A stretch of 64,000 nucleotides of DNA from Lysobacterales bacterium (GTDB lineage Bacteria > Pseudomonadota > Gammaproteobacteria > Xanthomonadales > Xanthomonadaceae). Of the stretch, positions 16,718-25,119 are shown one piece after another. Each line of letters opens with the position of its first letter. Within the stretch, counting starts at the first letter, position 1. The stretch spans positions 1-64,000 of the forward strand of contig JAFLDZ010000011.1 in assembly GCA_017302135.1 (NCBI GenBank), given 5' to 3'. Below the pieces are notes generated by a model. That model was given only the letters and a program-made list of their open reading frames with translations, was not told the origin of the DNA and did no database searches. A program made the translations under genes and the position numbers.

Positions 16718-18144
16718 TGGCGAATGCGATCGTCTGGTTCCGCAATGATTTGCGCTTGGCGGACAATCCCGCGCTGCAGGCCGCGCTGGACGCCGGCTAT
16801 GCGCCGATTCCGGTCTACATCCACGCCCCGGACGAGGAGGGCGATTGGGTGCCCGGCGCGGCGGCCGAGGCATGGCGACACCACTCGCTGGCCGCACTCG
16901 ACGCCGAGCTGCGCAAACGCGGCTCGCGGCTGCGTTTTTTCCATTCGCCCACACTGCAGACCCTGCAGTCGCTCGCGGCCGCCTGCAACGCCGAGGCGGT
17001 GTTCTGGAATCGACGCTACGAACCAGCGATCGAGAAACGCGACACCGCGATCAAGGCCGCGCTGAAACATCAGGGCATGCGCGCGGAGAGTCACAACGGC
17101 GCGCTGCTGTTCGAACCCTGGCAGATCGCGACCAAACAGGGCGGCCCGTACAAGGTCTTCACGCCATTCTGGCGCGCGGGTCATGCCGCACTGCATCTGC
17201 CGATGCTGCACGACGCGCCCGCGACCCTGCCGAAGGTCGACGACGGTCCGCGTGGCTTGTCGCTGGACGCGCTGAAACTGTTGCCGCCGCTGGGTTGGGA
17301 TACGGGTTTCTGGACGCATTGGCAGCCCGGCGAATGCGGCGCGCGCGCCGCGCTGGATGTCTTCGCCGATGGCGCATTGCGCGATTACCGCCAGGAACGC
17401 GATCGTCCCGATCACGCCGGCACCTCGCAACTGTCGCCGCATCTGCATTTCGGCGAGATCGCGCCGTGGCGGATCGCAGCGGTGCTGCTGTCGCTGCGCA
17501 CGCCGCGGTTGGCGGAGGAGATCGACGGCTACCTCCGGCAACTGGGCTGGCGCGAGTTCGCCCACCATCTTCTGCATCATTTTCCGCAGACGACGGAACA
17601 GAACCTCAATCCGCGCTTTGCCGATTTCCCATGGGCCAAGGTCAGCCCGTCGATGCGCGATGCCTGGCATCACGGCCGAACCGGGGTGCCGATCGTCGAT
17701 GCCGGCATGCGCCAGCTGTGGCAGACCGGCTGGATGCACAACCGGGTCCGGATGATCGTCGGCAGCTATCTGTGCAAGCACATGCGCTACCACTGGCGCG
17801 AAGGCGCGCGCTGGTTCTGGGACACCCTGATCGACGCCGACCTGGCCAACAACACCCTCGGCTGGCAGTGGATCGGCGGCACCGGCGCGGACGCTGCGCC
17901 GTATTTCCGCATTTTCAATCCCGTGACCCAGGCCGAAAAGTTCGACCCCGACGGCGCCTACATCACGCGCTGGTTGCCCGAGCTGTCGAAGTTGCCGCCT
18001 GCGCTGCGATTCGCGCCGTGGACCGACCCGCTGACGCTGGCCCGGTATGCGCCCGATTACCCGCGACAGCCCATCGTCGATCTCGCCCGTGGCCGTCTCG
18101 CGGCGCTGGATGCCTACCGCACGATCGGCGGCGACAGCGGCTGA
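16717..18144 (+). CDS. phrB: deoxyribodipyrimidine photolyase, class I
   Basis: The 475-residue FAD enzyme repairs cyclobutane pyrimidine dimers with blue light. The N-terminal antenna domain starts IVWFRNDLRLADNPAL; the C-terminal part has the photolyase core GWREFAHHLL, WHHGRTGVPIVDAGMRQL, TGWMHNRVRM and the Trp-rich WQWIGGTGADAAPYFRIFNP. I take ATG 16717 with an AAGGTGAG ribosome-binding site; it overlaps the SDR-remnant stop. It is the second light-dependent repair gene of this cluster. Confidence 0.95.
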   Translation: MANAIVWFRNDLRLADNPALQAALDAGYAPIPVYIHAPDEEGDWVPGAAAEAWRHHSLAALDAELRKRGSRLRFFHSPTLQTLQSLAAACNAEAVFWNRRYEPAIEKRDTAIKAALKHQGMRAESHNGALLFEPWQIATKQGGPYKVFTPFWRAGHAALHLPMLHDAPATLPKVDDGPRGLSLDALKLLPPLGWDTGFWTHWQPGECGARAALDVFADGALRDYRQERDRPDHAGTSQLSPHLHFGEIAPWRIAAVLLSLRTPRLAEEIDGYLRQLGWREFAHHLLHHFPQTTEQNLNPRFADFPWAKVSPSMRDAWHHGRTGVPIVDAGMRQLWQTGWMHNRVRMIVGSYLCKHMRYHWREGARWFWDTLIDADLANNTLGWQWIGGTGADAAPYFRIFNPVTQAEKFDPDGAYITRWLPELSKLPPALRFAPWTDPLTLARYAPDYPRQPIVDLARGRLAALDAYRTIGGDSG

Positions 18145-18212
18145 GCCGCCCCGGTTCGCGTTGACCGCGGCTGTCGCGCGTGATTCACTCGCGCCAAGAC
18201 GGGGAGAGACGC

Positions 18213-19676
18213 ATGACCGAACAAAAGTCCGCAGACAAGCCGGCGTTCAAGCGTCCGCGCCGCGAATCCATGTCGCGGGTCGACACCGCTTGGCTGCGGA
18301 TGGAGCGGCCGACCAATCCGATGATGATCACCGGCGTGCTCATGTTCGATGAGCCGATCTCGCTGGCGAAACTGAAGAAGGTCATCGAAAAGCGCTTCCT
18401 CGATTACTCCCGGTTCCGGATGAAACCGGTCGAGACGCCCGCCGGCATGGCGTGGCAGACCGACGACGATTTCGATCTGGACTGGCATGTGCGGCTTTCG
18501 GCGCTGCCCGGCCGCGCCGACCAGAAGGCGCTGGAACGCTTCGTCAGTGCGCTCGCGTCCAGCCCGCTCGACAAGACCAAGCCGCTCTGGCAATTCCATC
18601 TGGTCGAGAAATACCACGGCGGCTCGGCGCTGGTATCGCGCATCCACCACAGTTATGCCGACGGTATCGCGCTGGTCCAGGTCCTGCTGTCGCTCACCGA
18701 CACCGCCCGCGAGCCGGGCAAGGGCGCCGATCTGGGCAAAGCCTGGCTCAAGCATGAGGGCGCCAAGGTCGCGCGCCGCGTCGGCGCGGTGGAGCGCTAT
18801 GCCAAGCTCGGCAGCAAGATGCTCGAAAAGGGCATGGACATGTACCGCGATCCGACCCTGGCCGGCGTGCTGGCGAAGGAGGGCGGCGATATCGCCCGCG
18901 AACTCGTGCAGGCGCTCGCGCTGCCCGACGATCCGCCGTCGCTGCTGCGCGGCAAGCTGGGCGTCAGCAAGCGCGTCGCTTGGGCGCATCCGCTGGATCT
19001 GGAGGAAGTCAAGGCGGTCGGCCGCGCCTGCGGCTGCACCGTCAACGATGTGCTGATGGCCACCGCCGCCGGTGCGCTGCGCGATTACATGATCGAACGT
19101 GGCGAGCATGTCGAGGGCATGACCCTGCGCGCCACCGTGCCGGTGAACCTGCGTCCGCTCGAACACGCGCGCAAGCTCGGCAACCATTTCGGTCTTGTGT
19201 TTCTCGATCTGCCGGTGGGCATCAGCAACCCGATCCGGCGCCTGGAACATGTCGCCGAATGCATGCACCAGTTGAAGAATTCGCGGCAGGCGATCGTCGC
19301 GTATGGGCTGCTGGCGGCGCTCGGCATGGCGCCGGCGCCGGTGCAGGAACTCGCGCTGGAGATGTTCAGCCGCAAGGCGACCACGGTCGCGACCAATGTC
19401 CCGGGCCCGCAGCAGCCGCTGTACCTGGCCGGCGGCAAGATCCGCGAAATGATGTTCTGGGTGCCGCAGACCGGCTCCATCGGCATCGGCATGTCGATCC
19501 TGAGCTACAACGGCAAGGTCCACTTCGGCCTGATCGCCGATGCCAAGCTGGTTCCCGATCCGGACGCGGTGATCCGCCGTTTCGGCACCGAGTTCGAGAA
19601 ACTGCTGTATCTCACCCTGATGGGCAGCTGGGAACAGACGATGGATTCGGTCGCCGCCGAGGCCCTGCTCAGCTGA
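18213..19676 (+). CDS. wax ester synthase / diacylglycerol acyltransferase
   Basis: The 487-residue enzyme belongs to the WS/DGAT family and esterifies fatty alcohols or diacylglycerol with acyl-CoA. The active site HHSYADG (HHxxxDG, residues ~145-151) is intact, as are PLWQFHL and NDVLMATAAGALR. Start at MTEQK has a GGGGAGAG ribosome-binding site. A candidate fatty acyl-CoA reductase at 61838 in the same window could supply the alcohol. Size is close to the Acinetobacter enzyme. Confidence 0.92.
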   Translation: MTEQKSADKPAFKRPRRESMSRVDTAWLRMERPTNPMMITGVLMFDEPISLAKLKKVIEKRFLDYSRFRMKPVETPAGMAWQTDDDFDLDWHVRLSALPGRADQKALERFVSALASSPLDKTKPLWQFHLVEKYHGGSALVSRIHHSYADGIALVQVLLSLTDTAREPGKGADLGKAWLKHEGAKVARRVGAVERYAKLGSKMLEKGMDMYRDPTLAGVLAKEGGDIARELVQALALPDDPPSLLRGKLGVSKRVAWAHPLDLEEVKAVGRACGCTVNDVLMATAAGALRDYMIERGEHVEGMTLRATVPVNLRPLEHARKLGNHFGLVFLDLPVGISNPIRRLEHVAECMHQLKNSRQAIVAYGLLAALGMAPAPVQELALEMFSRKATTVATNVPGPQQPLYLAGGKIREMMFWVPQTGSIGIGMSILSYNGKVHFGLIADAKLVPDPDAVIRRFGTEFEKLLYLTLMGSWEQTMDSVAAEALLS

Positions 19677-19824
19677 GTCGCGCTCACGCTTCGATGAACG
19701 CACACCGGGCATGCGTATTGCCCGGCGACCGCTGCAGCTTGCACAGACAGCCCATTGTCAGCTTCCCGGGCCTAAGGTGACTCCGCCCACCGGCGCCTTT
19801 CATGCCGGTCAACAGGAGTTCCCC

Positions 19825-20508
19825 ATGTTCAAGTCCTCCCATGCCTCGGTCGCAGTTGCCATCGCGACCAGTCTGCTGCTTACCAGTTGTGCGACCTACA
19901 CCGGTCAGACCACGGCTCCCGACGACCCGAACCGGACCCGCAATGGCGCCCTGATCGGCGCGGCCATCGGCGCGGTGGCCGGCATCCTCAGCGGCGATGA
20001 CGCCCTCGAACGTCGCCAGCGCGCGCTGGTCGGCGCCGGTGTCGGCGCAGTCGCCGGTGGTGCGGTCGGTGTGTACCAGGACCGCCAGGAAGCCGATCTC
20101 CGCCGTCGTACCGCCGGTACCGGGATCGAAGTCACCCGCGACGGGGACGTGATCAAGCTCAATCTGCCCGATGGCGTGACCTTCGATTTCGGCAAGGCCA
20201 ACCTCAAGCCGCAGTTCTATTCCGCGCTGGACCAGGTCGCATCGACCATGGCCGAGTACAACCAGACCGTCGTCGAAATCAGCGGCCACACCGACAGCAT
20301 CGGCAGCGATGAAGCCAATCAGCGACTGTCCGAGCAGCGCGCGGGCTCGGTCTCCAATTACCTCGCCGGCAAAGGCCTGATGCGCGAACGCTTCGAAGTG
20401 GTCGGCATGGGCGAGCGTTATCCGGTCGCCAGCAACGACTCCGATTCCGGCCGCGCCATGAACCGTCGCGTCGAAATCCGCGTAGTGCCGCTGACCCAGG
20501 GCGGCTGA
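19825..20508 (+). CDS. OmpA-family outer-membrane lipoprotein
   Basis: The 227-residue protein has a lipobox LLTSC (lipidated Cys22), a glycine-zipper region (GALIGAAIGAVAGILSG ... GAGVGAVAGGAVG, ~45-90) and a C-terminal OmpA peptidoglycan-binding domain (FDFGKANLKP, SGHTDSIG, NQRLSEQRA, NRRVEI). This is the YiaD-type arrangement: anchored in the outer membrane and holding the cell wall. A hairpin with T-run follows the gene. Confidence 0.9.
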   Translation: MFKSSHASVAVAIATSLLLTSCATYTGQTTAPDDPNRTRNGALIGAAIGAVAGILSGDDALERRQRALVGAGVGAVAGGAVGVYQDRQEADLRRRTAGTGIEVTRDGDVIKLNLPDGVTFDFGKANLKPQFYSALDQVASTMAEYNQTVVEISGHTDSIGSDEANQRLSEQRAGSVSNYLAGKGLMRERFEVVGMGERYPVASNDSDSGRAMNRRVEIRVVPLTQGG

Positions 20509-20560
20509 GTTTCAACCGCCCTGCTTCAACCGCAGCGTTTCAATCGTTCCATGCGAAATG

Positions 20561-20590
20561 CGGGCCGCCTCAGTGCGGCCCGTTTTCGTT
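20561..20590 (+). terminator. terminator after OmpA lipoprotein gene
   Basis: CGGGCCGC-CTCAGT-GCGGCCCG gives an 8-bp GC stem followed by TTTTCGTT, 53 bp downstream of the stop codon. Confidence 0.75.
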
Positions 20591-21085
20591 CCGGCTCAAT
20601 GGCCTTGCCGGTTGTTGTCCAACCAGCGTCTTGCGCGGGCGGTCAGCCGGTAACGTTGGGTTGGTCGACACCGCATCGTCCAGCGCGTCTGCCGGGGCCT
20701 GCAGCATGAATTCGATGAAGACGGTCGCATCCGAGCGCCGATCCGCCTCCGCCAACACCTGATGATAGGCGTCCTGCCGGTCGCGGATGACTGTTTCAAC
20801 CGGCAGATACGCGAGCAGCGGTTTCCATTGGCGGAGGATCAGCGTCTGCCACAGCCGGCCCATCCGGCCATTGCCGTCCTCGAACGGGTGGATGAACTCG
20901 AACTCGTAATGGAAGACGCAACTCGCGATCAGCGGATGCGCATCGGTTTCGGCCAACCAGGATCGCAAAGTGGGATGGGTCGAGCGAAACGATACCCATC
21001 GCTTTTGATGTCGAACGAGAAGCCACTGTTTGTCCGACGCATGATGGGTATCGCTTCGCTGAACCCGTCCTGCTGTGGTCGTCAT
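20570..21085 (-). pseudogene. 5'-truncated Fic (AMP-transferase) gene
   Basis: Residues ~35-130 match a Fic domain: HPTLRSWL, FHYEFEFIHPFEDGNGRMGR with the full HPFx(D/E)GNGRxxR active-site motif, and a typical downstream helix. The part before it, where the N-terminal half of the Fic domain should be, is encoded by an inverted repeat (20971-21000 / 21043-21074) and unrelated DNA. I read it as a fic gene whose 5' half has been lost. If a product is made it keeps the catalytic loop but lacks the flap. Confidence 0.65.
20971..21074. repeat. inverted repeat GATGGGTATCG(C/T)TTCGCT
   Basis: The arms at 20983-21000 and 21043-21060 are complementary at 17 of 18 positions, and the similarity continues outward (GGATGGGTCGAG... 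/ ...CTGAACCCGTCC). A weaker copy (GTCGGGCATCGCTCGGCTCAATC) lies near 21209. These resemble dispersed Xanthomonadaceae intergenic repeats. Confidence 0.7.
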
Positions 21086-21779
21086 TCTTCACAACGCGCA
21101 TGCCGCGCGGCGGGATGGTCTGCGACTTTGATGGCGAACGTGGCGCATGTGATTTCCCGGCCCGCGATGGCCATCGTGCGGCGCAATCGATCCTGCCTTG
21201 CCAACGCATGTCGGGCATCGCTCGGCTCAATCTTTCCTGCCGTTGCTCGCGTTGCGTTTCCCGCGGCAGGCATCGCGTCGTGTGCAGACACGCTTGTATC
21301 TGAAAAACGGCTGGCCTAAGATCGGCTGCTGGCAAAGGAACAGGGAATGGTGCGATGCCTCGGTTCGATCTTCATCCTCCTGCCGTCGGACTGCTTGTCC
21401 GCAAACGTATGCATTGCGCATCGGGCAGCGTCAAACACATCAATCGCAACGCGCACCGTCTGAAGTCCGGCAGCGCCATTTCGTTTTTCTGATCGTCGGC
21501 TTGCAGCAGGTCCGACACGCGTCGTTCGTCTGATCGACGGTCGGAGATTGTCTGACGTGTGCCCACGCAGCGTGGGTGAAGGGCGATCGGGTGTGACAGG
21601 GAGGGAGTAGCGCACAGGGAAGGCATGCGGAACGCAGACGGAGCAGGGGCTCCGGCGGTTTTTTTTCGAAAAGCAGGCCGTTGCAGGTCATGGATTGCGT
21701 TCATGGGGTGTCTGTCGCGCGTGTGCCGCTGCGACGCGGTCGCGCCCGTCATGACGATCACAATATCCGGGGGAGTACG
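21086..21779. other. spacer with repeat debris before sigma-54 activator
   Basis: No gene is supportable in these ~700 bp. Short frames near 21348-21495 have no recognisable features. A weak hairpin GGAGC-AGG-GGCTCC followed by GGCGG and eight T (21639-21668) could terminate plus-strand transcription. The last bases supply a GGGGGAG ribosome-binding site for the activator gene. Confidence 0.5.
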
Positions 21780-22769
21780 ATGGAAGCGTATTCGCGATTC
21801 AACTTGTTGGGCTCATCCGAGCAGTTCCAGAAAGTCCTTGCGAAAATCCACAAGCTGGCGGCGCTTGATGCCACCGTGCTGCTGTCCGGAGAAACCGGCA
21901 CAGGCAAGGAGCTTGCGGCGCGCGCGATCCACTATCTCAGCAGCCGGGCCGACAAGCCGTTCGTGCCGGTGAACTGCGGCGCGCTGGCCGAATCGTTGAT
22001 CGAAAGCGAGCTGTTCGGCCACGAGCGCGGCGCGTTCACCGATGCGAAGACCGCTTCCAACGGATTGATCGGCGAGGCCGCAGGCGGCACGCTGTTCCTC
22101 GATGAGGTGGACACGCTGAGCCTCAAGGCGCAGGCGGCGCTGCTGCGTTTCCTGCAGGACCGTACGTATCGGCGGGTCGGCGGCGGCACGCTGCGGCAAG
22201 TGGACGTGCGCGTGCTGGTGGCGAGCAATGCGGATCTGCCCGAACGGGTGCAGAAGCGCCAATTCCGCCAGGATCTGCTCTATCGCCTGAATGTGCTGTC
22301 GCTGCATCTGCCGGCGTTGCGCGATCGCGAAGGCGATGCCGGCGTACTTGCGCGCGCCGTGCTGCAGCGTCTGAGCCATCAGTACCGTCTGCCGCTGAAA
22401 CAGCTGCATGCCGAGGGTTTGGCGTTCATCCAGCGCTATGGCTGGCCGGGCAACGTCCGCGAGTTGGAGAACATCATCCATCGCGAGTTCCTGATGAGCG
22501 ACGATACCGAACTGCGGCTGCGCGAATCGTGCGAGGCATTGATGGGCGCGGCCGTGCCGCAGGTCGACATCGATAGCACCGATGCGCCGTTCCGCGATGC
22601 CAAAGCCAATGCCGTGGCCGAGTTCGAACGCAGCTACGTGCGCGCGATGCTGGTGCGCACCGGCGGGAATATTTCGCAGGCCGCGCGGCTGTCGAAGCAG
22701 GAGCGCAGCGCGTTCGGCAAGCTGGTGCGCAAGTACAAGCTGGGTGGGTTCGAAGGACAGGTGGCCTAG
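21780..22769 (+). CDS. sigma-54 enhancer-binding regulator, no sensor domain
   Basis: The 329-residue protein is a bare AAA+ activator plus Fis-type DNA-binding domain. Walker A is GETGTGKE (37-44), Walker [11 protein letters not shown] (~103-112), with [10 protein letters not shown] (~223-232) and a C-terminal helix-turn-helix ([19 protein letters not shown]). The sigma-54 contact loop reads GAFTDA (84-89) instead of GAFTGA. No receiver, GAF or PAS domain precedes the AAA+ module. It probably opens the -24/-12 promoters at 23635 and 28771 that serve the T6SS genes, in the manner of VasH. Confidence 0.88.
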   Translation: MEAYSRFNLLGSSEQFQKVLAKIHKLAALDATVLLSGETGTGKELAARAIHYLSSRADKPFVPVNCGALAESLIESELFGHERGAFTDAKTASNGLIGEAAGGTLFLDEVDTLSLKAQAALLRFLQDRTYRRVGGGTLRQVDVRVLVASNADLPERVQKRQFRQDLLYRLNVLSLHLPALRDREGDAGVLARAVLQRLSHQYRLPLKQLHAEGLAFIQRYGWPGNVRELENIIHREFLMSDDTELRLRESCEALMGAAVPQVDIDSTDAPFRDAKANAVAEFERSYVRAMLVRTGGNISQAARLSKQERSAFGKLVRKYKLGGFEGQVA

Positions 22770-22852
22770 CGCGCTGCCGAAGAACGGTCTTCCACATCGC
22801 GCGCACCTCGCGTGCGCATTTCCGCCGTGGCCGTTCGGATTGCCACCGGCAG

Positions 22853-22900
22853 TATTTCTCCCGATATTTTTCCCGACATTTCACCCTGTATTTCGCGCGG
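22853..22900 (-). promoter_or_regulatory. 12-bp period array resembling activator half-sites
   Basis: On the minus strand, GGGTGAAAT, GGGAAAAAT and GGGAGAAAT repeat every 12 bp. GGGTGAAA is identical to the half-site in the putative enhancer at 23401. It lies between the regulator gene and the small gene at 23047. No convincing sigma-54 promoter was found downstream, so its role is uncertain. Confidence 0.35.
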
Positions 22901-23046
22901 CGCGAGTGCCCGTGAATATCCGGCTTCTCCCGGGCGGGCAGGTTGCACGCTGTGCGCTGATTTTGATCCGAATCGCCCCGAATCCGCCGTGTCGCGCGGT
23001 ATTCTTGCCGCACGATCCGTCGACACATTTCTTTCGAATCCGCCCT

Positions 23047-23277
23047 ATGGATGAACAACTCGTTGTATTCGCTGAGAATGCCATCCGCGCTTATCTGGCC
23101 GCCCGCCCGGGCAGCGCGGATACGCTCGATGGCATCCATCGCTGGTGGATTCTGTGGCCGGGTCTGAGCGAGTCGCCGGTGGTGACCCAGATCGCGCTGG
23201 AACGGCTCGAAACCATGGGTGAAGTGGAGCCGGTCAGCATCGGCAACCAGATTCTCTGGCGGCGCCCGCGCGTATAG
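23047..23277 (+). CDS. conserved-looking small protein, possible winged helix
   Basis: The 76-residue protein (MDEQLVVFAENAIRAYLAARPGSADT...) begins with helices, contains IHRWWILWPG, and ends with VTQIALERLETMGEVEPV...ILWRRPRV, a helix-plus-hairpin pattern reminiscent of winged-helix domains. It is followed by a clear terminator. It sits between the sigma-54 regulator and the T6SS-associated genes. I do not recognise the family; a small DNA-binding or adaptor role is only a guess. Confidence 0.6.
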   Translation: MDEQLVVFAENAIRAYLAARPGSADTLDGIHRWWILWPGLSESPVVTQIALERLETMGEVEPVSIGNQILWRRPRV

Positions 23278-23303
23278 CGCCCGGCTCCGGGTCCGCGTCC
23301 CGC

Positions 23304-23330
23304 AAGCCGCCATCGGCGGCTTTTTCTTTG
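23304..23330 (+). terminator. rho-independent terminator
   Basis: GCCGCC-ATC-GGCGGC followed by TTTTTCTTTG, 28 bp past the stop of the small gene at 23047. Confidence 0.8.
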
Positions 23331-23400
23331 TTCTGGAATCTACACCGCGATCGTCGCGCCACGGTCGGGCGCGTCCGTGCCGCAGTGTCGTCGTTGGGTG

Positions 23401-23430
23401 GGGTGAAAATTCACCCACTGGGTGAAAAAC
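23401..23430 (+). promoter_or_regulatory. putative enhancer for sigma-54 activator (site 1)
   Basis: GGGTGAAAATTCACCC is a near-perfect palindrome (7-bp arms around AA) followed after 3 bp by a third half-site GGGTGAAAAA. It lies 235 bp upstream of the GG of the sigma-54 promoter at 23635. The same arrangement recurs at 28536. Confidence 0.65.
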
Positions 23431-23634
23431 GACTCAGCCCGCTTTCGTCCGCCGTGATGCCGTCGATGCAGGCCTGTCCGCGAATATCGCCGACGATCGC
23501 TACGGCCTGCGCCGTCGATCCTCCGCGTGGCTTGCGTCGGCATGAGGTCGAAAAACACCTCATGCGCAGCGAACGGATGCGGGCGCTCCGCGCAAGCAAT
23601 TGATTTGAATGAAGCCTGCAGCAGCTGCTGCGGA

Positions 23635-23650
23635 TGGCGCGGAAATTGCT
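23635..23650 (+). promoter_or_regulatory. sigma-54 (-24/-12) promoter
   Basis: TGGCGCGGAAATTGCT has the invariant GG-N10-GC spacing and matches TGGCACG-N4-TTGCW at all but one position. It lies 100 bp upstream of the GNAT-like gene at 23750. The rest of 23278-23749 has no gene. Confidence 0.75.
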
Positions 23651-23749
23651 GTGTGATGAAGTCACGAGGCGTCGCTGCAAGGTGCGCAATCGCTGACGGA
23701 CTGCTTTGACTGCTGGGAAGCGTGGCTGTGGAAAAATGAAGGAGCGGCG

Positions 23750-24262
23750 ATGGACTGGTTCGGCAGCGGCAAGAAAAAAACCGGCGGTGGGCAGTGGGTC
23801 GAGATGCAGGAATATGTGCATCGGCGGCCCAGCGTGGACGGCAAGCGCGGCGAGATCGAAAACCCGCAGGGCACCGCGAGCTACGACCGCAATGCCACCG
23901 ATCTGACCGTACACGGCATCGTCTCCGGGAAACCGGGCGGCGGTACGTTGCTGATGCATCAGATCGCCATGGACGCGCAGGAGATGGGCAAACCCTTCGT
24001 GCGCACGACGATGACCGCACCCAGCGCGTTCGGTTTCTACCATCGCATGGGCATGCTGCCGTCGCAGCAGAGCAAGACCATGGGCGAACTGTCGATGGCG
24101 AGAACCCATCCCGAGGGCGTGAGCTTTCCGATCGGCCAAGTGGGCAAGCCCGGACGTTTGAACCAGACGTCGCTGGATGCGATAGACCTGCGCATCAAGA
24201 CGTCGCGGATGCAGTGGGAAGCGCCGACCGACACGGTGCTGCGCAAGTCATTCGGACGCTGA
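23750..24262 (+). CDS. GNAT-fold protein, candidate T6SS effector
   Basis: The 170-residue protein carries an acetyltransferase-like core: VHGIVSGKPGGGTLLMHQIA (beta4/acyl-CoA loop, ~54-73), DAQEMGKPFVRTTM, and SAFGFYHRMGM (~92-102), as in GNAT enzymes. The Gly-rich loop KPGGGT is a variant of the usual Q/RxxGxG/A. The start has good support: GGAG lies 8 bases upstream and the N-terminus is a short Lys/Gly stretch without signal peptide. Transcription is predicted from its own sigma-54 promoter, matching the sheath operon. Location and regulation suggest a secreted effector; a cytosolic modifier is the alternative. Confidence 0.6.
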   Translation: MDWFGSGKKKTGGGQWVEMQEYVHRRPSVDGKRGEIENPQGTASYDRNATDLTVHGIVSGKPGGGTLLMHQIAMDAQEMGKPFVRTTMTAPSAFGFYHRMGMLPSQQSKTMGELSMARTHPEGVSFPIGQVGKPGRLNQTSLDAIDLRIKTSRMQWEAPTDTVLRKSFGR

Positions 24263-24386
24263 GGGGAATGGCCGTTGCCGTCATGAGTCGCACCGTTGAA
24301 AGTCCCGCTAGTGCCCCGCCGGGATCAGCGGGTCAAGCTGCGATCCGGGAGGACGCCGATGCACACGGAAGGCGGAGCAGTCTCCG

Positions 24387-25043
24387 ATGAGTGAACCCAA
24401 ACGCGAAAGCCACAGCGGAGCACCTCCACCGCCGCGGGCGGCTGCGTCTCCATCGCTGTCCGCGTTCGGCCCGCCTGTTCCCGGGCCGAATGCCGCTTCA
24501 GCGAGCCCTGCGCTGTCTGCTTTTCACGCGCCTGCTGCCAGCGCTGCTCCTTCGCATGGTCTTGCTCCGAGAGTGGACGCAGTTGGCCCAGCTGCTGCAC
24601 CGGCAATCCCGGTCGTGCCAGTGGCGCGCGTTCCACGGACGATCGATGGACGGCCTGCGGTGCACATCGACGGGGACGTCACCAAGGAAGGCCGCAGGGT
24701 CTTCCGTCCGTTGCGCGATCCGGCTGCGCCTGCTGCAGGCGTCAGTCCGTATCCCCATTATTCCGCAGCGGTCGACGGTGGGCCGGGGCATCTGAGCGAT
24801 TTGAGCGTTCATACCCCGCCAGAGGAGGGTTCGACCATTGCACGGCTGCGGCAAACTTACGTGGCACCTTTGCCCGGTGGCCATGCACCTCCCGATCGCA
24901 CTGATCGATACGTGGATACGGGCAGCGGCCTGATACAACGCAAAGCCAAGGGTGCCTTTACCCCGGAAGACACTCCGCCGCTGTCGCCACGCACGACGTC
25001 CAACCGCGCCCCACGCACGAACATCACCTTCGACCCCTTGTGA
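24387..25043 (+). CDS. Pro/Ala-rich disordered protein
   Basis: The 218-residue product is predicted to be largely unstructured: Pro/Ala/Ser-rich residues 10-80 with repeated SLSAF/ALSAF segments, then PRTIDGRPAVHIDGDV and a C-terminal TPPLSPRTTSNRAPRTNITFDPL-like tail. No domain is recognised, and there is no signal peptide or membrane segment. It belongs to a run of unrecognised proteins near the T6SS genes with similar composition (26220, 27365, 53200, 53954, 55402). A secreted substrate or chaperone-dependent protein is possible, not shown. Confidence 0.6.
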   Translation: MSEPKRESHSGAPPPPRAAASPSLSAFGPPVPGPNAASASPALSAFHAPAASAAPSHGLAPRVDAVGPAAAPAIPVVPVARVPRTIDGRPAVHIDGDVTKEGRRVFRPLRDPAAPAAGVSPYPHYSAAVDGGPGHLSDLSVHTPPEEGSTIARLRQTYVAPLPGGHAPPDRTDRYVDTGSGLIQRKAKGAFTPEDTPPLSPRTTSNRAPRTNITFDPL

Positions 25044-25119
25044 TGAACGGCCTGTCGACAGTGTTGGTATTCGCGTCTGGCGGCATGGACATGCCCCGAA
25101 TGGACATGAGCCGACAGCC

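Noticed and set aside
22926..22955. GGCAGGTTGCACGC near 22937 considered as a sigma-54 promoter for 23047
   Set aside because: GG-N10-GC spacing exists by chance but the flanking TGGCACG and TTGC elements are not matched.
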